Source: Streptomyces sp. HB132 (lineage in GTDB: Bacteria; Actinomycetota; Actinomycetes; Streptomycetales; Streptomycetaceae). From it: a stretch of 64,000 nt of DNA. The notes beneath the pieces were generated by a model. The model did no database searches and was not told the DNA's origin. It saw nothing but the letters and a program-made list of their open reading frames with translations. The position numbers were made by a program, and so were the translations under genes. Numbering within the stretch: the first letter of the stretch is position 1; every line of letters begins with the position of its first letter. Of this stretch, positions 33,460 through 42,992 are shown in pieces. The DNA is taken from positions 62,001 through 126,000 of the forward strand of contig NZ_JAFBGA010000019.1 in the NCBI RefSeq assembly GCF_016909575.1, given 5' to 3'.

Positions 33460-33491
33460 CTTACCCAGAAGTAAGTTTACTCTGGAGTAAG
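33460..33491. promoter_or_regulatory. Twin abutting TTAC-N6-GTAA palindromes upstream of SCP2 gene
   Basis: Two 16-base palindromes lie head to tail with no gap: CTTACCCAGAAGTAAG (33460-33475) and TTTACTCTGGAGTAAG (33476-33491). A half site CTTACC overlaps the left end. The right copy ends 8 bases before the GTG start and covers the ribosome site (GTAAGGA), so binding would block transcription or translation start. Twin sites of this kind are typical for TetR-family dimers. Confidence 0.7.
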
Positions 33492-33499
33492 GATTTGGC

Positions 33500-33973
33500 G
33501 TGGCCGACAACACCAGCGGCAACCTCACCGACGAACTGTCCGGGCTCGACTTCGCCGCCGTCTCCCCGGAGGACTTCGCGCGGATCGTGAAGGGCCTCTC
33601 CGCCAAGCAGCTCGGTGAGGTCATGCGCGGTGACCTGCGCGACCGGGTGCTGAGCGAGGTGTTCGGGCGGATGCGGCAGCAGTTCCGCCCGGAGGCGGCC
33701 GGTCAGCTGAAAGCCCTGATCCGCTGGAAGATCACCGGCGAGACCGAAGAGGTCTACGAGACCTCCATAGCCGACGGCGCCTGCACGGTCAGCGCGGGCC
33801 GCTCCGGTGCCGAGCCCCGTACGACACTGGTGATGGGCGACGCCGAGTTCCTCAAGCTGGTCTCGGGCAACGGCAATCCCGTGACGATGTTCATGATGCG
33901 CAAGCTGAAGGTCGCCGGCGACGTCGGCCTGGCCTCGGGACTGACCCGCTACTTCGACATCCCGAAGGCCTGA
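33500..33973 (+). CDS. SCP2-like sterol-binding domain protein
   Basis: The 157-aa protein is essentially one SCP2 fold: a helical N-terminus (DFARIVKGLSAKQLGEVMRGDLRDRVLSEVFGRM) followed by IRWKITG..., then a beta sheet and MFMMRKLKVAGDVGLASGL at the C-terminus. SCP2 domains bind fatty-acyl chains, acyl-CoA or sterols in a hydrophobic tunnel. The start is GTG 33500. It is four bases upstream of the acyl-CoA dehydrogenase gene and clearly in the same operon, which suggests it presents acyl substrates to that enzyme. The operators cover its translation start. Confidence 0.85.
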   Translation: MADNTSGNLTDELSGLDFAAVSPEDFARIVKGLSAKQLGEVMRGDLRDRVLSEVFGRMRQQFRPEAAGQLKALIRWKITGETEEVYETSIADGACTVSAGRSGAEPRTTLVMGDAEFLKLVSGNGNPVTMFMMRKLKVAGDVGLASGLTRYFDIPKA

Positions 33974-33977
33974 GCCC

Positions 33978-35192
<1,215 letters not shown>

Positions 35193-35202
35193 CGCCGCCC
35201 CC

Positions 35203-35235
35203 GGAGCCGGTGCGGCGGACCGCCGCACCGGCTCC
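35203..35235. terminator. Bidirectional hairpin terminator
   Basis: A perfect 15-base stem (35203-35217 with 35221-35235) and a 3-base loop GAC fill the 46-base gap between the convergent acyl-CoA dehydrogenase and P450 genes. It can terminate transcription from both sides. Confidence 0.85.
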
Positions 35236-35238
35236 CTC

Positions 35239-36465
35239 TCAGACGCCCACCGGCGTGAACCGCACGGGGAGCGATGCCGGGCCCCGGGTGAAGACACCCT
35301 CCTCGACCGGGCTGACGCCCTCGGCGAGACGCAGGTCCGGCATGGCGTCGAGCAGCTGGTTCACCCCGGTCTCGACCTCGGCCCGGGCGAGCAGCGCACC
35401 CACGCAGAAGTGGCGGCCCAGTGCGAACGCCAGGTGGTCGGCGGCCGCGGAGAACGCCGTGGTGCTGGTCAGGTCGTCGCGGAACAGGTCGAAGGTGTCC
35501 GGGTCGGCGTAGCGGGCCGCGTCCCGGTTGGCCGAGCCGATCAGACAGGTGACGGTGGCCCCGGCCGGGACGACGCCGCCGGACAGCTCCACCTCGCCCG
35601 CCGTCTGGCGCATGATCATGTGGACCGGCGGGGTGTAGCGCAGTGTCTCGGCGAAGGCCCGGTCGACGAGGGAACGGTCCCGCCGCACGGCGGCGAGCTG
35701 CTCGGGGTGGGCCAGCAGGTTGGAGAAGACCGAGGCGATGGCCTTGTCGGTCGTCTCGCCGCCGGCGGCGAGCAGCAGGCTGCAGAACGCCTTGATGTCC
35801 TCGTCGCTCATCCGTACGCCGTCGACCTCGGCGGCGCAGAGCGCGGAGAGCAGGTCGTCCCCGGGCTCCTCCCTGCGCCGCTGGATGACCGGGATCATGT
35901 ACTCGGCGAACTCCTCACGGGTGCGTTCCCCGGCGGCCGCGACCGCGGGGTCACCGGCCAGGTTCCCCAGGAAGGCGATGACGTTGGTGTACCAGCCGTG
36001 GAAGCGCTGGTGGTCCTCCCTGTCCAGGCCGAGCATGTCGGCGATGACCAGGACGGGGAAGCGGGTCGCGAACGCCTCGACGAGGTCGGCCTCCCCGCTG
36101 TGCCGGAAGGCGTCGATGAGCTCCCGGGCGTTGCGCTCGATGACGGGCAGGAACTTCTCCTGGAGGTCCGCCCCGCGGAAGGCCGGGGCGACCAGGGCCC
36201 GGCGTACGGCGTGCTCCCTGCCGCTGAGCTGGAGGATCGTCCGGCCGTGGACGGGCTCCAGCTGCCAGTCGTAGTTCTCGGTGGTGAACTCCTGGGCCCG
36301 GTCCTTGAAGACGCGCTCGACGTCCTCGTAACGGGAGACGAGGTAACTCCCCGTGGCCTCGTGGTGGATGAGGGGCGCGCTCTCGCGCATCGTCCGGTAG
36401 GCCCCGTAGGGGTCGGCGGCGAAGGCGGGCGAGAGAATGTCGGGCGGTGACGATGCCTGGGACAC
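35239..36465 (-). CDS. Cytochrome P450
   Basis: A 408-aa soluble bacterial P450. The I-helix oxygen-binding stretch is AGGETTD (234-240), the K-helix is E273-T-L-R276, and the heme loop is FALGRHFCVG with Cys354. It would take electrons from ferredoxin, but no ferredoxin gene is next to it. It faces the acyl-CoA dehydrogenase gene across a shared terminator. The family (CYP number) and substrate cannot be assigned by eye; a lipid/sterol link is only suggested by context. Confidence 0.93.
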   Translation of the reverse strand: MSQASSPPDILSPAFAADPYGAYRTMRESAPLIHHEATGSYLVSRYEDVERVFKDRAQEFTTENYDWQLEPVHGRTILQLSGREHAVRRALVAPAFRGADLQEKFLPVIERNARELIDAFRHSGEADLVEAFATRFPVLVIADMLGLDREDHQRFHGWYTNVIAFLGNLAGDPAVAAAGERTREEFAEYMIPVIQRRREEPGDDLLSALCAAEVDGVRMSDEDIKAFCSLLLAAGGETTDKAIASVFSNLLAHPEQLAAVRRDRSLVDRAFAETLRYTPPVHMIMRQTAGEVELSGGVVPAGATVTCLIGSANRDAARYADPDTFDLFRDDLTSTTAFSAAADHLAFALGRHFCVGALLARAEVETGVNQLLDAMPDLRLAEGVSPVEEGVFTRGPASLPVRFTPVGV

Positions 36466-36571
36466 GTGTGGCTCCTGTGGGGGCAGAGATCAGGTGCTTC
36501 ATGACAGTGAACGGGCAGCACCAGCAAGGCTATTGACCATCGGCCCGATACCGAACCCCCTGGGAGTATTC

Positions 36572-37408
36572 TTGATCGCCCGGTCCGGCGCACCACGCCC
36601 CTCCGTCCTGTTCGTCACCGATCTCGCCTACGAGGCGCGCGGGCGGCGCTACTGCGACGAGGACATCTTCCTGACGTCCCGGCTGCGCGAGGCCTTCGAC
36701 GTCGCGCTCTGTCACCCCCGGGACGCGGCGGCGCTGCTGGACGGGTTCGACGCGGTGGTCGTCCGCAACAGCGGTCCGGTCCTGCACTACCCGGAGGCGT
36801 ACGACGCGTTCTGTTTCCGGGCTCGGGAAGCGGGGATCCGCGTCCACAACTCGCTCGACGGGCGCGGTGACATGGCCGGGAAGCAGTACCTGGTCGACCT
36901 GAGCAGGGCCGGGTTCCCGGTGATCCCCACCGTGGACCGTGCCGCGGATCTCGGACTGCTCCCCCGGGCGGCCGGATACGTGGTCAAGCCCAAGCTCGGC
37001 GCGGACTCGCAGGGGCTGCGGTTCACCGGGGGTCCGGAGCTTCCCGAGGGCGCCGACGGCACCCTGCTCGTCCAGCCCCGGATCGACTTCCGCTACGAGG
37101 TGTCCTTCTACTTCGTCGACCACGACTTCCAGTACGCCCTCCACGCACCGCGTCCGGAGAGCCGCTGGGTGCTCGAACCGTACGAGCCGAGTCGTGCGGA
37201 CCTGGACTTCGCGCGCCGCTTCGTCGAGTGGAACACGCTCTCGCACGGCATCCAGCGGGTGGACGCCTGCCGGACGCAGGAGGGTGACCTGCTGCTCGTC
37301 GAGCTGGAGGACCTCAATCCGTATCTGTCGCTCGACCGGGTGCCGGAGGGTGTCCGCGAGGCGTTCGTCGCCCGGATGACGGGCTCCGTGCGGGACCTGC
37401 TGGCCTGA
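36572..37408 (+). CDS. ATP-grasp (RimK/glutathione synthetase-like) protein
   Basis: The 278-aa product has an ATP-grasp fold: VVKPKLGADSQGLRF supplies the nucleotide-binding Lys, FRYEVSFYF the central sheet, and LLVELEDLNPYLSL the Mg-binding Glu and Asn. Such enzymes join a carboxylate to an amine or thiol with ATP. The substrate is unknown. TTG 36572 was chosen as start because GGGAG lies just before it; an upstream in-frame GTG region would run into the divergent P450's 5' end. It is divergent from the P450 gene with about 100 bases between. Confidence 0.7.
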   Translation: MIARSGAPRPSVLFVTDLAYEARGRRYCDEDIFLTSRLREAFDVALCHPRDAAALLDGFDAVVVRNSGPVLHYPEAYDAFCFRAREAGIRVHNSLDGRGDMAGKQYLVDLSRAGFPVIPTVDRAADLGLLPRAAGYVVKPKLGADSQGLRFTGGPELPEGADGTLLVQPRIDFRYEVSFYFVDHDFQYALHAPRPESRWVLEPYEPSRADLDFARRFVEWNTLSHGIQRVDACRTQEGDLLLVELEDLNPYLSLDRVPEGVREAFVARMTGSVRDLLA

Positions 37409-37463
37409 CCCGTACGGCCCGCGCCCGCAGGCGTGAGACGGGGCCGGGTGTGAGGGTGCGAGG

Positions 37464-39539
37464 GTGACCACTGCCAGCGAGACCTCACCCGCCGCGCAGA
37501 GTGCCGCAGCGCCACCCGTCCTCGACCCCAGGCGCCGGAACATCGTCTTCGCCACCATCGTGCTGGGGATCCTGCTCGCCGCGCTGGACCAGACGATCGT
37601 GGGGACGGCGCTCCCCACGATCGTCTCCGAACTCGGTGGCGCGGAGCACATGTCCTGGGTCGTGACGGCCTATCTGCTGGCCGAGACCGTGGCGACGGTG
37701 CTGGTGGGCAAGTTCGGTGACCTCTTCGGCCGTAAGCTGATCTTCCAGATCTCGGCCGTCACCTTCATCACCGGCTCGTTCCTCTGCGGTCTCGCGTCGA
37801 ACATGCTGCTGCTGATCATCTGGCGTGGTCTCCAGGGCATCGGCGCGGGCGGGCTCATGGTCACCTCCATGGCGCTGATCGCCGACGTCATCCCGTTGCG
37901 GGACCGGGGCAAGTACCAGGGGGCCATCGGCGCGGTCTTCGGCGTGGCCACGGTCGTCGGTCCCCTGCTGGGCGGACTGTTCACCGACCATCTGACCTGG
38001 CGCTGGGCGTTCTACGTCAATGTGCCGATCGCGATCGTGGTGGTGATCGCCGCCGCCCGCAACATCCCTTCCGTGCGCGCGGCCGGACGGCCGGTCATCG
38101 ACTACCTGGGCATCGGGCTGGTCGCCGTCGGAGCCAGCGCGCTGATCCTCGGCACGAGCTGGGGCGGCAACGAGTACGCCTGGGGCTCGCCGGTCATCAT
38201 CGCCCTGTTCGCCGGTGGCCTGGTCGCCCTGGCGCTCTTCTGCCTCGTGGAGACGCGGGCTAAGGAGCCGATGCTGCCGATGAGGCTGTTCGGCAACCCG
38301 GTGTTCGCGGTCTGCTCCATCCTGAGCTTCATCGTGGGCTTCGCCATGCTCGGTGCGATGATCTACCTGCCGACGTATCTGCAGTACGTCGACGGGGACT
38401 CCGCCACCCTCTCCGGGGTGCGGACCCTCCCCCTGGTGATCGGTCTGCTGGCGGCCTCGATCTTCAGCGGGAACGTCGTCAGCAAGACGGGCCACTACCG
38501 CTTCTTCCCCGTCGTCGGCTCTCTCGTGATGGCGGCCGGCCTCTACCTCCTGTCCCGGATGGGGCCGGGCACGGGGGTCTGGCTGGAGTCCCTCTACATG
38601 CTGGTGCTGGGCATCGGTATCGGCCTGTCGATGCAGGTCCTCACCATCGCCGTGCAGAACACGGTCGACTACTCGGACCTGGGCACCGCGACCTCCGGTG
38701 TGACGTTCTTCCGCACGCTCGGCAGCTCCTTCGGTACGGCGGTCTTCGGCACGATCTACGCCAACGCGCTGCGGCCGAATCTGACGCAGGGCGTCGAGCA
38801 GGCAACACGTGCGGGCGGCGATCCGGCCTCGCTGGCCGGGGCCGCGGAGAGCCCACAGGCCGTGCACGCCCTGCCCGCCGGACAGACCGCACCCCTCGCC
38901 CAGGCCTACGCGGACACCCTGCACACGGTGTTCCTCTGGACGGTGCCGGTGGCCCTGCTGGGGTTCGTCGTCTCACTCTTCCTGAAGCAGGTGAAGCTGC
39001 GCGACAGCGCCCGGGCGAGCTCCACGGACATGGGTGAGGGCTTCGCCCAGCCGAGCACCGGGGACCCGGCGAAGGTGCTCGAATCCTCCGTCGCCAGGAT
39101 CCTGCACCAGGCGGGTCCCGACGCCGCCCGGCGGATCGTCGCGGAGTCCGACACCCGCCTCGACATGGCCGGGGCCTGGGCCGTCATGCAGGTCGACCTC
39201 TTCACCCGGATGGTGGGCCACGCGGGGCTCCGGCTGATCGCCGCCCGGCACCGGATCCCGCCGGAGGTGCTGGTGCCCGTCTTCGACCGGATGATCGAGG
39301 AGGGCTACCTCACCGGGGACGGCCGGCTCTTCACCCACACTGCGGCGGGCAGTCGTGAGGCGGCGACGATCTCGGCTGCCTGGGGCCGCTGGCTGAACGC
39401 ACGGCTGGCCGAGGACGGCGCCCGGCCCGACGACCGGGAGCTCCGGGCAGCCGTCGACGTGATCGCCAAACGGCTCCTCGCGGAGGACCTGGAGCAGCAG
39501 CTGGCCCCGTCGGCCGGGCGGAGCTCCGCACCCGTCTGA
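37464..39539 (+). CDS. 14-TM MFS drug exporter (DHA2/EmrB type) with cytoplasmic tail
   Basis: A 691-aa proton-drug antiporter of the DHA2 family with 14 predicted helices. Motif A-like KFGDLFGRK, the motif LDQTIVGTALPTIV in helix 1, and GAVFGVATVVGPLLGGLFTD (motif C) are clear. From about residue 515 it continues with a 175-residue hydrophilic tail; this contains helices and the stretch VFDRMIEEGYLTGDGRLFTHTAAG, which looks like a winged-helix fold. GTG 37464 begins the protein. No drug substrate or regulator is evident; a gene for a GNAT enzyme converges on it. Confidence 0.9.
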   Translation: MTTASETSPAAQSAAAPPVLDPRRRNIVFATIVLGILLAALDQTIVGTALPTIVSELGGAEHMSWVVTAYLLAETVATVLVGKFGDLFGRKLIFQISAVTFITGSFLCGLASNMLLLIIWRGLQGIGAGGLMVTSMALIADVIPLRDRGKYQGAIGAVFGVATVVGPLLGGLFTDHLTWRWAFYVNVPIAIVVVIAAARNIPSVRAAGRPVIDYLGIGLVAVGASALILGTSWGGNEYAWGSPVIIALFAGGLVALALFCLVETRAKEPMLPMRLFGNPVFAVCSILSFIVGFAMLGAMIYLPTYLQYVDGDSATLSGVRTLPLVIGLLAASIFSGNVVSKTGHYRFFPVVGSLVMAAGLYLLSRMGPGTGVWLESLYMLVLGIGIGLSMQVLTIAVQNTVDYSDLGTATSGVTFFRTLGSSFGTAVFGTIYANALRPNLTQGVEQATRAGGDPASLAGAAESPQAVHALPAGQTAPLAQAYADTLHTVFLWTVPVALLGFVVSLFLKQVKLRDSARASSTDMGEGFAQPSTGDPAKVLESSVARILHQAGPDAARRIVAESDTRLDMAGAWAVMQVDLFTRMVGHAGLRLIAARHRIPPEVLVPVFDRMIEEGYLTGDGRLFTHTAAGSREAATISAAWGRWLNARLAEDGARPDDRELRAAVDVIAKRLLAEDLEQQLAPSAGRSSAPV

Positions 39540-39549
39540 CGCCTCCGGC

Positions 39550-40137
39550 TCAGAGCTCCCAGGACCGGGGACGGTCCAGGGCCTCCCACTCCGCACGGAG
39601 CAGCGACAGGACGGCGTTGTCGTAGCGGCGGCCCCGGTGGAAGCAGGACGAGCGTCGTACGCCCTCCGACGCGAAACCGGCAGCGGCGAGGACCGTGAGG
39701 GAGGCGGCGTTGTCGGTGTGGGTGAAGGCCTCGATCCGGTGCATCGGCAGCTCACCGAAGGCCAGGTCGGTGAGGGCGTCGAGGGCGGCGACGGCGTGGC
39801 CGCGCCCCCGGTGCTCCCTGGCCAGCATCAGGTAGGCCTCCGCGGTGCCTTCGGCCAGCTGCTGGTCGTACAGGGCGATGAGCCCGACCGGTGTGCCGTC
39901 GGGCAGCAGGACGAGGAAGTCGTCGCGCGAGTTGTCGTCGAGCTGGCGTTCGATGCGCTCGGTCAGCTCGTACAGCGAGCCGGGCCAGACGCCCGTCTCG
40001 TGCGCCGCCACCGGATCGGAACGCCAGCGGTGCAGGAGTTCGGCGTCCGTGATCTCCAGGGGGGTGAAGGCGATGCCCCGGCCGCGCCAGCAGTGTGTGC
40101 GTTCCGCGTTCGGCTTCGCCGTGTCCTCGCTGCTCAT
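39550..40137 (-). CDS. GNAT-family N-acetyltransferase
   Basis: This 195-aa acetyl-CoA-dependent acetyltransferase has the RimJ/L style. It shows ELLHRWRSDP near the N-terminus, the acetyl-CoA pyrophosphate loop in MLAREHRGRGHAVAAL (R-G-x-G-x-A), and IEAFTHTDNAASLTVLAAAGFASEGVRR. The likely acceptor is an amino group of a small molecule or protein; nothing identifies it. The start is ATG 40137. It converges on the MFS exporter with a 10-base gap. Confidence 0.85.
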   Translation of the reverse strand: MSSEDTAKPNAERTHCWRGRGIAFTPLEITDAELLHRWRSDPVAAHETGVWPGSLYELTERIERQLDDNSRDDFLVLLPDGTPVGLIALYDQQLAEGTAEAYLMLAREHRGRGHAVAALDALTDLAFGELPMHRIEAFTHTDNAASLTVLAAAGFASEGVRRSSCFHRGRRYDNAVLSLLRAEWEALDRPRSWEL

Positions 40138-40180
40138 GCGCGGATCCTAGGAAGGACCGCCGGGCCGGGGCAACGGGGTT

Positions 40181-40648
40181 TCAGTCGATGAACACCGCGG
40201 AGGCGTAGACCCACGCTCCCTCGTGGCGGACGAACCGGCTCTTCTCGTGAAGCGCGTCGGGCCGGCCGCCGTCGGTGTAGCGGGCCCGGAAGGTGACCGT
40301 TCCGGTGCTGTGGAAGGCGCTGCCGTCGGTCGCTTCGAGGATGTCCAGGCCGGTCCAGCGCATGGCCGGGTCGAAGTCGACGGCCGGCGGGCGGGTGTCC
40401 GGGTGCCAGGTACGCAGCAGATAGCCGGCGTCCTGGACCACGAAGGCCGCGTACCGCGAGCGCATCAGTGCCTCGCAGGTGGGGGCGGCCGCACCACCCG
40501 AGTGGAACCTGCCGCAGCAGTCGGCGTACGTGGCGGGCAGACCGCAGGGGCAGGGGGATTCCGGGGCCGTCCGTCCGGGGTTCGCTCCGGCACGAGCCCT
40601 GGCGGAGGGGGCGCCGGATCCGGTCGGGCGGGAGGTGCGTCGTGACAT
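40181..40648 (-). CDS. YchJ-like (UPF0225) SEC-C motif protein
   Basis: This 155-aa protein carries an N-terminal SEC-C zinc motif (CPCGLPATYADCCGRFHSG) followed by an NTF2-like domain: ALMRSRYAAFVVQDAGYLLRTWHPDTRP and VTFRARY. This is the UPF0225/YchJ family, whose role is unknown (zinc binding is likely). The start ATG 40648 follows GGGAG. The N-terminal 30 residues are Arg/Ala-rich and may be disordered. Confidence 0.85.
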   Translation of the reverse strand: MSRRTSRPTGSGAPSARARAGANPGRTAPESPCPCGLPATYADCCGRFHSGGAAAPTCEALMRSRYAAFVVQDAGYLLRTWHPDTRPPAVDFDPAMRWTGLDILEATDGSAFHSTGTVTFRARYTDGGRPDALHEKSRFVRHEGAWVYASAVFID

Positions 40649-40817
40649 GCTCCCATTGTCGCCGGTCGCCCCGGCGCCCGGCGGGCCGGGTTCTCGGCCG
40701 GGACCGTGGAGGCGCCCGGCGCGTTCCCCGGCCGGGGGTGACGGCGACGACGTACTCGTGGTGAAGATGCCCGGCGTCTGCCTGTCGCGACGCACCACCC
40801 GCCGGGCACCGGTGTGG

Positions 40818-41627
40818 TCAGCGCTTGCGTGCGACGCCCGCGTAGCCGGGGATCGGCTCGTGGCCGGGGACGTCGATGGCCTCACCGAGCTCGGGCCGCC
40901 AGTCCGCGGAGAGCGAGACGCCGGGCTCGAGGAGTTCGAGACCGTGGAAGAACGCGGTGAGCTCTGCCCGCGAGCGGGGCCTCAGGGTCATCCCCCGCGC
41001 CTTGTACATCGCACGGGCCTTGGCCGCGCCCTCGGGGTCGAAGTCACCCGTGGTGTGTGAGAGCACGAGATAGCTGCCGGAGGGCAGCCGCTCCACGAGC
41101 CGGTCGACGAGCTCGGCGGCCCCGTCCTCGTCGTCCACGAAGTGCAGCAGCGCGAGGAGTGAGAGGGCGATCGGCCGGCCGAAGTCGAGAAACTCGCCCG
41201 CCGCCTCCAGGATGGCCTCGGGCCGACGGGCGTCGGCCTGGATGTACTGCGTGGCGCCTTCGGGTGTGGAACGCAGCAGCGCCGCCGCGTGCGCGAGCAC
41301 GATCGGGTCGTTGTCGCAGTAGACGACCCGCGCGTCCGACGCGGTCTGCTGGGCGACCTGGTGCAGATTCGGCTCGGTGGGTATGCCGGAGCCGATGTCG
41401 AGGAACTGACGCACACCGTTCTCGGTCAGCCAGCGGGTGGCCCGGTGCATGAAGGCACGGTTGACCCGGGCCATGTCGCGGCCGCGGGAGTCCAGGGTGA
41501 GCAGCTGCCGGGCCATCTGCTCGTCGACCGGGTAGTTGTCCTTGCCACCGAGGAACCAGTCGTACATCCGCGCCGGATGAGGCTTGCTCGTGTCGATCTC
41601 GACGGTCTGGGATTCCTGCCCGGTCAT
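40818..41627 (-). CDS. SAM-dependent methyltransferase (DUF574 family)
   Basis: This 269-aa cytoplasmic protein has the signature of the DUF574 class of SAM-dependent methyltransferases, which is abundant in Streptomyces: TSKPHPARMYDWFLGGKDNYPVD and the SAM-binding FLDIGSGIPTEPNLHQVAQ, with VVYCDNDPIVLAHA. Its acceptor is unknown. Members often sit beside DUF397 and XRE/DUF5753 genes, as here. Confidence 0.9.
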   Translation of the reverse strand: MTGQESQTVEIDTSKPHPARMYDWFLGGKDNYPVDEQMARQLLTLDSRGRDMARVNRAFMHRATRWLTENGVRQFLDIGSGIPTEPNLHQVAQQTASDARVVYCDNDPIVLAHAAALLRSTPEGATQYIQADARRPEAILEAAGEFLDFGRPIALSLLALLHFVDDEDGAAELVDRLVERLPSGSYLVLSHTTGDFDPEGAAKARAMYKARGMTLRPRSRAELTAFFHGLELLEPGVSLSADWRPELGEAIDVPGHEPIPGYAGVARKR

Positions 41628-41691
41628 GGCACACTCCGTTGGTCGGCTGCTGGGGCGAACGGTGAGTGGTGCGAGCGTAGGTGGCGCCGCG

Positions 41692-41928
41692 TCAGGTGAG
41701 GAGGAAATCAGCCTGTCCGGCCTTGGCGCCCTGGATGAAGGCGGCGATCTCCCCGTTGGAGTAGATGAGCGCGGGGCCGTCCGGGTCCGCCGACTGACGG
41801 ACCGCCACCCTGCCGTCGGCCAGCTTCATGGCCTCGATGCAATTGCCGCCGTTACCACCGCTCCACGGCTTGTACCAGCCTTCGGTGCCGAGATCGGCGG
41901 CCGGCATGCCGTTGTATATGTGGTTCAT
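41692..41928 (-). CDS. DUF397 protein
   Basis: A 78-aa member of the DUF397 family. It shows the marker pattern W.....SGGNGGNCIEAMKL...VAVRQSADPDGPALIYSNGEIAAFI. DUF397 proteins are usually encoded directly after an XRE/DUF5753 regulator and act with it. ATG 41928 overlaps the regulator stop by one base (TGATG). The longer open frame above it is a shadow of the regulator gene. Confidence 0.9.
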   Translation of the reverse strand: MNHIYNGMPAADLGTEGWYKPWSGGNGGNCIEAMKLADGRVAVRQSADPDGPALIYSNGEIAAFIQGAKAGQADFLLT

Positions 41929-42788
41929 CACAGCTCCTTGCGGAAGTCCCTGAGGATTTCCTTCGTGCGTTGTGCAGTTGCGGCCTGAGCCGCCATTCGG
42001 TCCATGACCTCGAGGTAGGAAGCGACCTCGGGGCGCGCGTCGAAGTACACGGCGCCGGTCAGGTACTCGCTGTAGACCATGTCGGGGAGTTCGGGGACCG
42101 CGAAGCGGAAGAGGACGAACGGGCCGTACGTGCCGGGGTGATGCCCTGTCGCGAACTCCGCGATCTGCAGGGTCACATGGGGCATCTCGGTCGCATCGAG
42201 CAGACGGTCGACCTGCGCCCGCATGGCGTCGGGGCTTCCGACCGGGCGGCGCAGGACGGTCTCGTCCATCACCACCCACAGTTTCGGCGCCTCCGCCTTG
42301 GTGAGCAGTGCCTGCCGCTCCATCCGCAGCGCCACGTGGCGCTCGATGTCCGCGGGCCGAGTCTGGCCGACCGCGCCGGTACGCAGGACGGAGCGCGCGT
42401 AGTCCTCCGTCTGGAGGAGCCCGGGGACGAAGTGCGGCTCGTAGGTGCGCAGGAGGCTCGCGGCGCCTTCCAGGCTGACGTACATGCTGAACCAGTCGGG
42501 CAGCACATCGTGGAAGCGCTGCCACCAGCCGGGCTTGTTGGCCTCTTCGGCGAGTTCGACGAAGGCGTCGGTCTCGTCGTCGGCGATCCCGTAGGCCTTG
42601 AGCAGGAGCTGGACGTACGGGATCTTCAGCCCGACCTCGGCGGTCTCCATCCTGCGTATGGTCCCGGGGGCGACACGGAGCACCTTCGCCGCCTGGTCGC
42701 GGCTCAGGCCGACGCGCTCCCGCAGATCCTGCAGGCGTTTGCCGAGAACGACCTGACCCACGGTCGGGGCGGACCGCGGTTCGCTCAC
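41928..42788 (-). CDS. XRE-type regulator with DUF5753 (Scr1 type)
   Basis: The 286-aa protein starts with an XRE helix-turn-helix (about 10-70; LQDLRERVGLSRDQAAKVLRVAPGTIRRME). A DUF5753 sensor domain follows (about 100-280; VPGLLQTEDYARSVL, HVTLQIAEFATGHHPGTYGPFVLFRF, VYSEYLTGAVYFD). In Streptomyces such pairs with DUF397 modulate development or antibiotic production. A 21-base perfect palindrome 64-84 bases upstream is its likely autoregulatory operator. Confidence 0.9.
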   Translation of the reverse strand: MSEPRSAPTVGQVVLGKRLQDLRERVGLSRDQAAKVLRVAPGTIRRMETAEVGLKIPYVQLLLKAYGIADDETDAFVELAEEANKPGWWQRFHDVLPDWFSMYVSLEGAASLLRTYEPHFVPGLLQTEDYARSVLRTGAVGQTRPADIERHVALRMERQALLTKAEAPKLWVVMDETVLRRPVGSPDAMRAQVDRLLDATEMPHVTLQIAEFATGHHPGTYGPFVLFRFAVPELPDMVYSEYLTGAVYFDARPEVASYLEVMDRMAAQAATAQRTKEILRDFRKEL

Positions 42789-42851
42789 TTCAGACCTCCC
42801 GATGCGCTATGTGCGAGCAGTGTGCCATGCGCACGGCTCCGGGAACACAGC

Positions 42852-42872
42852 CACTCTGAATTTTTCAGAGTG
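42852..42872. promoter_or_regulatory. 21-base palindrome in divergent promoter (putative XRE operator)
   Basis: CACTCTGAA and TTCAGAGTG are perfect inverted arms around TTT. The site lies between the divergent XRE/DUF5753 gene (start 42788) and the HATPase gene (start 42993) and fits an autoregulatory operator for the XRE regulator. Confidence 0.65.
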
Positions 42873-42992
42873 CCTCTTGCCAAGTGTTCATGTCAGGGGG
42901 AGAGTTGGTGACCGAACCAAGTTCGCGTGATCGCGTCCGCCTTTCCGGGACGGTGCGAAGCGTGACACAGCCCCCACTGTGAGGAATCGGTC

